This document shows, piece after piece, positions 10,721-22,749 of a DNA stretch of 64,000 bases (position 1 is the first letter of the stretch; the number at the start of each line of letters is the position of its first letter). Both the position numbers and the translations under genes were made by a program. The notes under the pieces are model-generated. The model had not been told where the DNA came from. It saw only the letters and a list, made by a program, of their open reading frames with translations, and did not search any database. Source of the stretch: Cheiracanthium punctorium (Eukaryota; Arthropoda; Arachnida; Araneae; Cheiracanthiidae); the NCBI GenBank assembly GCA_038373885.1, contig JAWZYV010019541.1, positions 496,001 to 560,000 on the forward strand, given 5' to 3'.

Positions 10721-13656
10721 AAATAATAATAAAATAAAAATTTGTATAATGTGATATGGACTACTGTTTTGTGCTCATCACTTTTAAAATAAATGTGTAT
10801 ATTCTATTGCAACAATTGGGAAATAAGTTGAACTTTATATTTAATATTTACTAATAACTACCATGTATGCTGAAATAAAAAAAAAAGATATACTTACTCT
10901 CATAATTCACTATTCAAAACACCCAGTAAAATAATTTAAAATGTGGCATCAGCATAATAATTTTAGATGCCAAACTTGTCCTTAAATGTGGTTATAATTG
11001 TTATGATTTAAGACTTGTTCTGCTGAAGAATACTGCATTATGCAAAGAAAAGTGTATACGAAAACTTCAATTATTTTTAAAAGATATAAATATGGATGAT
11101 AATTTCTTCAAACAGTAGCACAAAAAACACCAATAAAGTAGAAGTTATTAGTGTGAATGTGCATAAACTTAATGTATTTTTTGTACATCATCAATTTTAA
11201 ATTATTATTATTATTTTAAGATAAATGAAAATTAATTAATTGGGCCTTATATATGTAATAAATTGGTAGACCTTTCTTGGAATTATTTATATAATCAGTC
11301 TGCATGTTTATATGTTAAAACAATAACAAATAACAAAAATGAAGTATGAGACATTATAAAGTTTCACCTATATTTTATTTGGATAGTCAATACAGAAAAC
11401 AGATAATTCAAATAACTGTACAAGCAACAAAATTTCAAGTAGAATTGTAGCTGAGTTTAACAAATTTAAAATAGGCTTTGTAAAACAAGACAACAAACTA
11501 TGTTTCTGTAAATAATTTATGTATTTACAGCACAACTGTTAGGATTCGAGAAGATTAGGACAGTACACAATTAAGGTTGAATTACATTAAGAAAAAAATG
11601 TGCTATGCGATCCATTATAAACAAAGAGAAAAAATCAAATATTTAGGAGACAAGAAAAATTACAATAAAAAATGCCCCCCCCCCCAAAAAAAATGTATCT
11701 GTAGGATCCATTACAAACAAAGAGGGAAAAAAAGTCAAATATTTGGGAGACAAGAAATATAAAACAATTACAATAAAAAAATGACACACACACCTATCCA
11801 AAAAAAAAAAAAAAGAAAGAAAGAAAAGAAAAAGAATCTAGTTTTCAATAAATGCATCAAAACTATTTAATTTTTGATTCGCATACTGATCTGAAATTGT
11901 ACTTAAAGAAACAATTTAAACCATTGAGACTTTTTATGTTTAATTAATCAAACAAAACATTACCTTTTCACAACTATTCGAAGAAGTAATATTTAATAAA
12001 AAGTAAAAATCACTAAAATCACTAGTTGTAAGTCTGCAAGATTATTTATCTTCTGAAAATGGGGGTGAGAAGAATTTTTAAAGAACTGTTCAATGCAGAG
12101 GTAGTAATTTAGGTTCACAAATATGTAGTTTGAACAATCAAAAGAAAATTAGTGATCAAAAGTTGTTTAAAAAAAAACTTCCAGATAGGTTTAATTGGGT
12201 CATAGACGTGCTGTCAAATAATTTTGACTTAGTGATTAGTGGGAAAATAATAAAACTAAATACTAGCACAGGGTGGTGACAGATCATGGAAATATCAGGG
12301 AATTTCATAAAAATATCCAAAAATCAGGAAACGTTTTGCTTTTGTGCATGCACAAATGCCAAATCATAAAGAAGTTATTATTTCTATTATTTGTTTATTC
12401 TCAAGTAACTAAATACTGAAATTGGATCAAATTTCATACACACCCTTTTTTTTTTGTTATGTTTCTTTTGACCAATCTAAGCTAGCAGTGAAAATCATTG
12501 AATGTCAGTTTTCATAAAAGTATATAGTAAGCGTAATATTTTGAAATTGATGCATTTCAATAAAAATACTAAGAAAAAACAAGATCTCTGAAGAGAAATC
12601 TGTCAGTTATTACAAATTACTGTAAAATTTTACGTAAGTGAAAGTTATAAGAACAAAAATAATGAAAACAAAACTAATTTATTTCGGTTACTTAAAATTT
12701 TTTTAATAAGGTTGCCACTTAAAATTCTGCAACCACTGAGTAGTAAGTTTTTAAACTCTTGACTCTCTGCATCACACTCAAAATCATTTAAATTAAAATG
12801 CAAAAGGAAAATTTTAACATCTGTCGCTTTGAAAGATTTTTATCAACAAAAAATATTTATACTGTGATCCATTAGTATAAAACAAGGGAAAAAATAAACA
12901 TTTGTACATTTTGTAAATTCTTACAAGTTGGCAGCTATTTAATATGAAAAAGAAAATATGATGGAAAGTCATTAAGTAAAATGATGCAAGTTCTATCATA
13001 TTGTGTGACTGTAAATTCTAAATTATAAGGAAAAATAAATTATGATGACAAACACTTGGAAACAATTTTATTTTTTAACACAGGCCCTACAAATGTTTAT
13101 GTGCACTTCAGCCCGTATTCTAGCTGCATAAATTTAGCTATGACATTCATAATACACCACCTTACACTGAATGCCATAATTATTTAAAATTTTTTTTTTT
13201 TTTTATCATTTGGTTCTTGCCTCCAAGCTGTTGCTTCAATAGGCAAAAACAGATGAGAAAATCATGCTGAGCTAAGTTTGGTCATCTATCGCTGTTCTTT
13301 GAATAGATTTATTTCTAACTGAGCATTATGCCACATGCATATGTGGCTTACTTAATGACATACCCTCTTAATTATGTTAAGATAAAATAACATTGTTTTT
13401 TTTTTACACAGTATATATTCCATTAACTACCATGTGCCAAAATGAAAGAAATAAATATAGAGATATATATATTTAAGTATAATAGTAAATACATTTCCTA
13501 ATATAAAAATAAAATTTAATGCTTCTACATTCTTGCATTAAGTAATTCTGAAAATAAAAACAAATAATTTTTGCTATGGCTGTTTCTTTTTGATAATTTT
13601 ACTTTTGAATAAGTTTTGTAATACAGCTTTGTAAGTAATGCACTGTTTTAACAATA
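10721..13656. other. AT-rich DNA with a local ~100-bp duplication
   Basis: I see no gene. At 11,590-11,790 a segment containing GATCCATTA(T/C)AAACAAAGAG and a following GGAGACAAGAAA is present twice in tandem, separated by a poly-C/poly-A run. Homopolymers are common. At 12,268-12,335 there is a block rich in ATCAGG words that may be one end of a dispersed repeat, but I found no partner end. Confidence 0.4.
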
Positions 13657-15661
13657 TCATAGTAAAAAAATATATGTGAATAAAGAAACTGGAGTAAGAA
13701 ATATAAATATTGCACTACTATTTTCCAGAAAGTCAGGGATGAGATTGACAAAAAAAGAACAAGTCTGAAAGAATGTACCAACAACATTTGAGGAATAATA
13801 CTTATGAATTTCAAATTCAATAAACTCATTTTTAACAATATTGTAATTTTTGAAATATAAAAACATTGTACTTTTTGAAAGTTCTTTCTCACCAATCAAA
13901 TCATTTTTACAAACATTGCACTTAAATTGCTCACAAGCTTTTTTCGAAACATAACTCGCTGAGTTTACCTGGAGTAAAATTTAAACAACTTCATTCAGCA
14001 CATCAGTAAACACAGAGTTAGAACTAAAGGATGGCACTTCATCATCTGAAGTCGAAATTTCACAGTGGTGTGGCATCAAATTATATCTGTCAGAATCAGC
14101 ATCATGGTGTTGGAATAGTTGCTTGCTGAAAACTGTTCAGAACAGACCCGGAATCTGGTGTATCTCACATGGGGGGGATGATGAAATAACCCACTCCTTT
14201 CCGGACACTTCAGCTCATTTATTGGACCTGCAAAAAAGAATAGAATAACTTTATTGGGTACAGACAGGGATCAACACATACAAAGTGTAGGTCTGTTTTA
14301 CAGCCCTTTCACAGAATTACAATCGACTAAAATTCCTTCACAAAATTATAACCAATTAAAGGGCCCCTTCACAAAAATACAATCAATTAAAACAACCTTT
14401 CATTGTCTTTTACTGTATATTTTAATTTGTTTTGTAATTTTATAGTTTATAAAAAAAAAAAAAATCTTCAAATTATTATTGCTATTTTGGATTCATTTAG
14501 AAAAAAAAATTACTCTTTAAGAGATTTTCTGGAGGATTCCTTCATTGTGTGTAATAGTTCATGTTTGGTTGTATGTAAAACCGAAAAATGTTGTGGGCAA
14601 AGAATTAAAATCATTTCTAAGAAAATTTCCATGATTTACATTGTACTAGGGATGTACTGAATACCACGTTTTGTCGAATAACAAATATTCGGTTAAAATT
14701 CTAACCGAATATTCGGCTGAATACCGAATACTTGGTTAAAATTTATTAAACTTTGATTACAATGATTAATTTAATTAGTTTTTTCTTAAAAAATGTTTCA
14801 TATGGTGTAAAACTTAAAAAACTGAAATGCTGCAAAATTCAATATCCAAGTGTGTTTCCTTTATATATTATTAATAACTTTTTAAAATATTAGTGAAATG
14901 CTGGTAATTTTTTTTACCTACTTATTTTATTTAAAATATTAGCAGTTAATTGACTTCACATAGTTATGAATACTTAATGTTATGAGTTTCTTTTTTTTTC
15001 CTGGTGAATGTTTCAAATTTAAATCAGTTAGTAATAGCACAGGTTAATGTAATGCGTCATGAGATTTAAGAAAAACTGAAAAGCAACAAAATTCAAATTT
15101 AACATCGGGGTGTTTTCTCTTACATTAAAACAAATTTCATTGGGATATTGGTTTTTTGTGTGATTGTGGAACGCTATGCTAGGACTATCTGCCAAGGATG
15201 GGGGTGCCTTGGTAGGAGGACTTTATACGGGTTTCTAACGCTTATTCACATGTGATATTAGTAAGTAACAACTTGAATCAATTTAGTACTATGGTACTAT
15301 ACTATATCTTTCATTCATGATATAAAAAATATGTATTTGTTTACTGATTGGGGAATACTTAAATTTGTTTACTATTCGGGTGTCGAATATTTAAATATTT
15401 GGCCGAACCGTCACGGTATACTCCGAATAGGCAGTATACCGAATACCAACCGAATATTCGGTGCATCCCTACATTGTACATTACCATACATAAAGAATTT
15501 GTTGATAGCTTCATTACAAAATGAGTAACACATGGTATACTCTTACTAAAATTAACACTTACATTATTGGGTCTTTTGGAAACCTATGATATTAGCTTTC
15601 AGGGTCTTTCACTCTAGCTGTGTCACAAAGGTCATACTTAACATGGGAGGACTTCTTTTTT
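13657..15661 (-). pseudogene. THAP-domain / P-element-like transposase remnant
   Basis: Two exons read on the minus strand. Exon 15,661-15,563 (acceptor ttctttctacag, donor GTAAGTG) encodes LCDTARVKDPES-stop-YHRFPKDPI. Exon 14,227 downward (acceptor ttttttgcag) continues in matching phase as MSNK-stop-AEVSGKEWVISSSP. After a frameshift in a C7 run it gives RFRVCSEQFSASNY. These are the THAP zinc-finger landmarks (HRFPKDP, W, CSEHF). Further along, SYVSKKACEQFKCNVCKNDL resembles the C-terminal Cys region of P-element/THAP9 transposases. The catalytic middle is absent, and there are at least three stops and two frameshifts. A hAT element sits in the intron. A possible upstream exon near 17,118-17,082 (MEKKKQSS..., donor GTAAGTA) does not join in phase, so I leave it out. 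Confidence 0.6.
14647..15471. mobile_element. hAT-type element, 825 bp, in the THAP pseudogene intron
   Basis: Termini TAGGGATGTACTGAATACC and (complement) TAGGGATGCACCGAATATT are inverted and followed by repeated ACCGAATATTCGG-like words. The 8-bp duplication cattgtac is perfect (14,639-14,646 and 15,472-15,479). TAGGGATGCACCGA-type ends are characteristic of a widespread hAT group. No transposase is left inside. Confidence 0.85.
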
Positions 15662-17299
15662 CTGTAGAAAGAAAAACTAATTAATAATGCGTAAAGTCAA
15701 AACAAAAGTTTTAGAAATGACAATATTGAAGCAAAATAGCTCGTACATTAACATGAAACATTTTCACAAATAACTTTTATCCGCAATGTATATAACGAAG
15801 GGTAGAATCCTGTGTTTTGTTTTCTTTTTGTGCTACCCTCGGGCAATCTCTGAAATTATTTTGGTCACCCCCAAGTACAGTTTGTTGCCCATACGACTTT
15901 TGCAATACAATTGTTTTTTAATTTAACACAGCCGTTACTATGGAAAATGGATTTTTGACTATGTCTGTTTTGACTATGTCTGTTTTGACTATGAAGGCAG
16001 AATTTTCTTGACGGTGATCGGCTGCTTGTAAACAAATAGGAAACGAGCACACTGAAGATAAAACAATAGTAGTTTCTCTCTCAACCATATTTCATTATAT
16101 GAGATAGCTATTATAAATATGATATATCATCATTTCTGATCTTGCCTGTATAGCCGAACTCTGTTACAGTTTACCAGTTAACACAATAACGCCTCTAGAT
16201 ATGTATTTCACATTCAGAATAAGCCTTAAGAATATGAGCTTTTACGCATTGCTTTTCCATACAAAATTAAGTATATTTTGATAAATGATAATGATTTGCT
16301 GATTTTAAATTTAAAAAATCCAATTATTGTATTGTATCAATGAAGTTTACTATTTCATTTCTTAGCAGTTCCGATAATGGGTGTAACAAACATAACTTTT
16401 GTTCTCCTGAAGTTCATTATAACATGGTTCAAGCGTAGTAGGTTTTTGGAAAGCCAAAGTGATTATAATGTTAATTGCCTCTGCTTGTGCACACTAAAAA
16501 CAACTACTAAACCCATGTTTAACCTGTTTGCTCTTATCATTAGAAAGATGCAATGGAGAAGACTTCCTTCATTCAATGTTGCTCAACAGACTAGTTCTTT
16601 AAATGCTCCATAAATGCAATTAATGTTTAATTCTAATCAAAAATAGAGAGTAACATTTATGATACCAATCAAATCAGTAGATATCATGTTAATCCCCAAC
16701 CAGTTATCCAGAATACACCCGGTCCCAACCATTCCGGAAAACAGGTTCCATACTGTACTACAAAAATCGCTCTGTTAATGTATACAAACAATAAAAATAT
16801 TCAAGCATGTTTCACATAATGGCCACTACAGCAAACGGATTTACTTTCTCTTACGAAATATTGCAAACATAAATTAATAACTGCTGACAAAAGCACACAG
16901 TTGTAGAAGCGATCAAGATAAAACTATTCGCAGCGAAAGCATATTGATTTGATTTGCAGTGCAGCATATTTGTTGCATCGGTAACATTAAAAAACAATTA
17001 TCAATATAAACAAATTATACATAAATCAATATAAACAAATGATGTAAATGTCAGTTAAAGAACGTACAAGATATACTTACGTATTAGATGAATTGAAGAT
17101 TGTTTCTTCTTTTCCATTTTGATCCGACTTAATAATTAATGGCGGCGTACGATCCACGATGTTGTCGTTTTGAAGGAAGGAGGGAATCGCGCGGAAGACC
17201 TCGCAATGATTAGTACGCATGCGCGAGTTGAGCGGAGAGGAGAGCCGAGAGCATCCTTGCCCCTGTACGGTTTGCTTTTCTGCTAGTGGACTTTCCGCC
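15662..17299. other. Mostly unassigned; short GC-richer block at 17,130-17,310
   Basis: A 15-bp word GACTATGTCTGTTTT is repeated about three times at 15,956-16,000. The block at 17,130-17,310 is conspicuously richer in GC and CpG than its surroundings (GCATGCGCGAG and similar) and could be an old promoter or the body of another element. I found no clear gene. Confidence 0.4.
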
Positions 17300-17489
17300 A
17301 GAGCTAGATGGCGATAGTTACGTCTCCCTGGAGCCGAAACGATGCGGTTGAAGTACGCGGCACACTACGTTTTTGTGGGCAAAACGCTTCAAGCAAAGGC
17401 ATTGTCCTCTTGCATGACAATGCAAGACCTCACAAGGCACGCACAACACAGGATTTGGCTCGCAGCTTTGGATGGGAGGTCTAGCAGCA

Positions 17490-20400
17490 ACTAGACGTTG
17501 GAAATACATAGGGGTCAGTTGATCATCCAATACGAAGCCGCGCAGCGCCGCAGAGGTAATGATGTCAATCCTTCCAGGTCTCCAAGGGGCGTACCAGATT
17601 TGGCGAAATTGTCTTTGATAGTTTGGCCATGCATTTTCGCCAGCACAAATAGCTGATTTTAGTAGTTATTTTGTAAAAATGCTAATCTTTTGTACAAATA
17701 CAAATGTATACAGATTAAAGAAGAAATTTGCTTTTGAAGGATTATGTGCTCTGTGACTTGATGTATATCTAATCCGGGTATTTGTTTTCGTTAGAGTTGG
17801 GATGCTACTGTTTCGTTTTAAGTACGTTTAAAGTTTCGTTATCTTTCGTTTTTATGTACTATTGATCATACTCTACTTTTGTAATACATTAAATCATATC
17901 TTTCTAATACTTCGGATTAATACAGGTTACACAGTATTTTTTTTTATTCATACGATTTCTTTGCTTATATTTAGATTCTTTACGTTTACTATATTAGTAC
18001 TTCAAATATACTATTATAAGTTGTCGTATCTAATTAGTACATGTTAAAATGCTCAATGTTCATCAGTTTACAGTGTTTATTTTCTGTGTACATCTTAATG
18101 TTCACTATCTTTTAAGTTATGCATGCTTTACAAAATGTGCTACATGTACTAAAGATTTTAAAATATTATAATTTGCCTTGTTTATAATTAGCATAGTACA
18201 CAAAACCACCTGGGTGTTTATTTCTGTCTATATAGTAATACTCAAATACTTTGATGATACCATAGAATTTCTTTTAAAGGCATGGGTTAATTTCTTGTAT
18301 CTATATGAGCTTTTACTAGCTGAATAGCAGGCATGTGGGGCAGATATAAATGTAATTCTGTTTCACACTTGCTATTTTGCTGGAAATATAAGCTACCGTT
18401 CTTTTTAAAATAAAAAATGAATGATGATGCTCTTGCTGTGAAGTCACATCGAAAAGAAGACTGCTTTATCCCAACCAGTTGATTCTAGGTGCAGCATTTA
18501 CCTCTTGGGAATACAGAATTCTATTCTAGATCTACTGCTGATTGTAAATTATCTTACTTTGTGTTGTTATGTATTAAACTTAATTGTGAATTGGTACTGC
18601 AATGAATTTTGTGGAAAATAGAAAACTTTTCATGGTTTGTAAATGGAATAACCTATTAGTGATACGCCTGTGAAAGTTAAGGTAAGTGCTTTTGTTTAAT
18701 TAAATGGTTTCATTTTGTGTATAGACTGATTGAAGATTTTTGAGTAGCTATGCCACAAGTATCCATTGCAGTTACTTTAGGTTAAAAATGGGCCACTGAT
18801 TGTCAATCATTTTAATTGCTGTATAGTAAGTTCTGGAATTTGCAGAAATGTTTTTAGATTTATATTAAATTACTGTTTAAGGATTTTTTTTCTTTTTCTT
18901 TCTTTTTTTTTTTTTTTGAGTTGCTTTGTAGTAAGTTTAGTTATTTTGTTTTTACTAGTAAAATTTAGGAATGCAATGTTCTCAGGGAAACATACTGCAT
19001 TCGGCTAATGTGCCAGATATTGGCAGTAGCCAGATATTACAAATATCCAGCCTCAAATTTCGTACTGTGAAATTACATAGACATAATAAATTCTAAAACA
19101 ACAAATGTAATTTTTAAATCAAAATATTTCACTTTTAATGATTTTCCAAATTGCATTTTTATCACGCTAAGAAAACAGGAAACACCTTAAGCACTTATAG
19201 CTTTTTTTGAGATGGTAAATTCTGATGCAGAGGAACATTTTTGTAACTGAAGAAGGGTGAATCTTTTGTACCACCTGAAACAATCATCTTGATACGTAGC
19301 AATTTTTATGTGTGCTATTTTACAATGCTTTTAATTATTTTAAATTTCAACATCAGTCTTTTGCTGAGTGTTCTTGTTAAAGATAATAAGTGTTCTTCAT
19401 TCTTTGGTAAATTTTTATTGCTTTTTTCAAGAATTAACAGTGTTTCTGAGAATACAGCTTCTCGTATATACTGTTGTCTGGTGAGAAAAGTTTTCTTTTT
19501 TTTAAAATTATTTTGAAAGTAAGGAAATTTATCAATGTACAATGAATATCAAAGTTGCATTGATTTTCAAGCAGTGTTGTCTGCATCAACTTTAATTTGA
19601 GTAAAACAGGCATAATTTCATAAAAAAAATTTCTGATTTTTTTATTAAATGATCTAAAACTGGTGAAAATTTTTTTTAAACAATAACTATGAATATTTTT
19701 CACTTGTACATTTTCATTTTGTGTATTTTGAAAGTTTTCTTATAAGTTAATATTGCATATCTTTAAATAATCATGTATCTGCATGTCGTATATTTACATT
19801 CAACCATTTTTATGACAATTTGCATTAAATTAAAAAAGTTATCTGGTTAAATAATTATCAGTTTTGTTGATGATTTTTAATCTGCAGTTTTGGGTACTTA
19901 CATATTATCCCAGTAGTCCGCCGAGACGAGCGATTTTTAGCCAAGATAAATGCCAGACAAATTAAATTATTGATGTTTCCGAATACGAATGGCAACTGTT
20001 TGCCGGCACATTTCATGAAAAAATAATTTGGTGGGAATGACCGCTGGGATAATACGTAAGTACCCAGTTTTCTGCAGATATGCAAATAATGAGTTCTGAA
20101 TAACTCCCTTGGACTTAATTCCTGTACTTCAACAGAAAGAATTTTGATAATAGATACTGAAAAGGAAATCTAATAACCGAGGTAGGTTAACAGACGGATT
20201 CAGTTGGATGCGGGTCAGATAATCGTGGATCTAATAAATATGTTAGAAAAAATTCTGGGCTTTGCAGTTATATATATGGCACAGTGTTAAAAATTTCCAT
20301 TTAAATATTTCCTAATTTCTCAAACAGTTTCAAAATTTCCTGAGAAAACACGATTTTAACTGATTGGTTATTCTTACATATTTGTTAAAAATTTAAATTA

Positions 20401-21144
20401 AAATTTTATTTAAATTCACAAAACTACTTTTAAAGTCACATTAAGCAAAATATTTTTGGATTTGTTAGCGAAAAGTTTAAAAAGAAAGAAAGAAAGAAAA
20501 ACCTTAACATTGTACTTTGGATTGTATATTACCTATAGTAAAAAAGAATATTAAAGGGTAAAATACAGATATTTCATTAGTAGATAGTAGAAGTTTAATT
20601 AGGAGAGTGCAAAATAAAAATACTTTTAATAAATTTTAATATAAATAACTAGTATTTAAAAAATATTTCTAAAAGTATGAATAAGTAAATTACACTTAGA
20701 GTACACAATAAGTAAATTAAAACAAGTTATGTTATGTCATACAGATATCGCTATTTTCGCAACGGGTGTAGATTATTGGACGGATCGGCACAAAAAAAAA
20801 AGTTAAGGCTGATTGAATACTCTGGATCGGCACAGTAAACAAAACAGCACAAAAGGTTATATGCTTGTTTGTTTGTTTGTTTGAATGGAGAATTGTTCTT
20901 GAGGTTTCTGACTGCAATCTCGAGGAGGTTATATGCTTATCTCAGACTTTTGATGTAAACAAAACGCTATCGGTCAATGTGGCCGCCAGAAACTCACATC
21001 GTAAATCTCTCCAAGGAAATTGGCACATTTCTATAGCCATCACGTTAGCCTACATTAGCCCTGGAAGGATCTGTGACTTCATCTCCTTTGCGGTTCCCTA
21101 TTGGCTCTGATCAAGATGACCCCTATGTATTTCCAACGTCTAGT
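17490..21144. mobile_element. 3,655-bp element, 28-bp perfect TIRs, 9-bp target duplication (Mutator-like?)
   Basis: The first and last 28 bases are perfect inverted complements (17,490-17,517 and 21,117-21,144; starts ACTAGACGTTGGAAATACAT). Weaker inverted similarity continues inward for about 100 bp, to a shared CCTTCCAGG word. The direct repeat ctagcagca flanks it perfectly (17,481-17,489 and 21,145-21,153) within a mariner reading frame. Long TIRs with 9-bp duplications are the hallmark of Mutator-like elements. No transposase is visible, so it is non-autonomous. The AT-rich interior has one strong splice-donor-like site (GGTAAGTGC near 18,680) and an embedded 172-bp MITE, so it may be captured host DNA. 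That last point is speculation. Confidence 0.8.
19893..20064. mobile_element. 172-bp MITE, copy 2
   Basis: Same family as 7,057-7,229: ends GGTACTTAC...GTAAGTACC and interior words GTCCGCC(A/G)AGACGAGCGATTTTT and GGGAATGACCGCTGGGATAA. It is flanked by cagttttg (19,885-19,892) and cagttttc (20,065-20,072), an 8-bp duplication with one change. It inserted inside the 3.65-kb element. Confidence 0.85.
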
Positions 21145-22749
21145 CTAGCAGCATCCACCATACAATCCCGAACTGGCACCCCTTGGAGTAAGCTTCCAGT
21201 TTACGCGGCATTTCCTTCTCGTAGTACGCACCAACGATTGTCACTATCCGAATGAAATTACTACCGTTGGAAGCCGTGGAACTGAACTATCGCCTGATTA
21301 AGCTTCGGTCTTGTTTCGCAAGGTCTTGTTTCGCAGTCGTGTGTCTCTAGGAGTTATGCATAAGATCCAGCGCTCTTAAAGGAACTAGGTGAAAATGAAA
21401 GTGAATGTATTAGCGTTAAGCGTACCAGTTAAGGAATTTGAAGACTCTTAAAATTTTAACTAGATTAACTGGCAACCCAAATAAATAAATAATGCTGTAC
21501 TATATTTGTTCCAAACCGCCATCTTTAAATTATGGTTGCCACATAAATGCAAAAAATCGTCATGGTAATTGCATTATGTATAGTTATCCCATCTTGGGGG
21601 GAATTGGAGGCGGGGGGTTAAAGTAGGAAGCAACCCTAAAATTTTTCAGAGACCTCTTAAAGATTCCAACTACTATTGTTTCCATTAAACGAATAAAGAT
21701 GGCGTGACATGTATCTTTAAACCCCAAAACCACCCGTTTTACAGCTTTTCTGCTCGAGTCCCGTGGCAAGGTTCGCTCTTCAGATTAAACAGCCTTAATA
21801 AAATCACTCCAAATTTGGTAATTTTCTAGCAAAATATTGCCAAATTGGCACCAAAAATGAGTTCCAAAACTCAGCAGAGCTAAGCGACATCACTAGGCAA
21901 GAAAACATTACCCTATGGGAGAATTAAAGGTCCCTAGTTCACGCTCTTGAACCGATTTACGTGCAACAAAATGCAAAATTTAATTTCTTGACGAGTAGTA
22001 TACTAATTGTAGACTAAATTAAACCACAAAAGAGTAGATCACCCCGAAATCTCGCAACAAAATATATATACACAGGGTGATTCAGAACTCTTAATAAACA
22101 TCTAAGGGGTGGTATAGAGGGAACCAAGACGGTTCAAAATCATACAGCAATGTGAGGTCGGAAACGTCGTTTTAACTCATTTGTGCTCAAACTATATTCG
22201 ATTTTTGCTAATGTCAGCAATAATAGATGAGTTTCTGACATCAACTGATTGAACACAAGTGATAATTTGTTCTTAAAAAAGTGTATAATAAGTAAAATTT
22301 TGCATCTCACTTATTCACTTTTAAGTATTTTGTGCAATTGAGATTTAATACTCTTGAATTAAGGCTAGGAAATTTAAATAATGAAACAAATTTTTGCAAC
22401 TGAGAGCGAAAATGAGAAAATTTGAGCGTCCCGAAAAAGGGACACTGGGCACAAACGGGATTATTTAACTGTTAATTACTTTAATAATGAATCCTATAAT
22501 CAATATACAAGGTGCCCCAAAAAGGTGGTAACGGGCTTTAATTCTTTATCTATTAGAGATGCAAAAAAAACGTTAACGTTTATTGCGAGAGTGGATTTTC
22601 TTTTGTAATTTCTGTACGACCGCTGAAATGAGATCATTCAACGTGATTTTTTTCCTTTCGAGAACCATGGAAGAGTGGTTTAAGTCAGCGTTATAATTAG
22701 CTTCATATCCTTACACTTTTTAAGGTGTAATTCTCAAATTTTGTAGGCC

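Larger units (their letters stand above)
17300..21190 (+). pseudogene. mariner transposase fragment split by a 3.65-kb insertion
   Basis: Left part (17,300-17,489) reads as mariner with frameshifts and includes VLLHDNARPHKARTTQDL and FGWEV, the region of the second catalytic Asp. Right part resumes at 21,145 with QHPPYNPELAPL, the conserved block that should follow. The two parts meet exactly at the duplicated 9-mer that flanks the insertion, so they were one copy. At the join a leucine position is a TAG stop, so the copy was probably already dead. The N-terminal half is missing and the sequence past 21,190 no longer reads as mariner. Confidence 0.75.

Noticed and set aside
13599..13895. 98-residue minus-strand frame as an independent membrane protein
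   Set aside because: Another frame over the same bases continues the P-element-like C-terminal remnant; the hydrophobicity comes from AT-rich sequence.
17082..17118. First exon of the THAP gene (MEKKKQSSIHLI with GTAAGTA donor)
   Set aside because: The donor looks good, but the phase does not match the THAP exon at 15,661 and there is no independent support.
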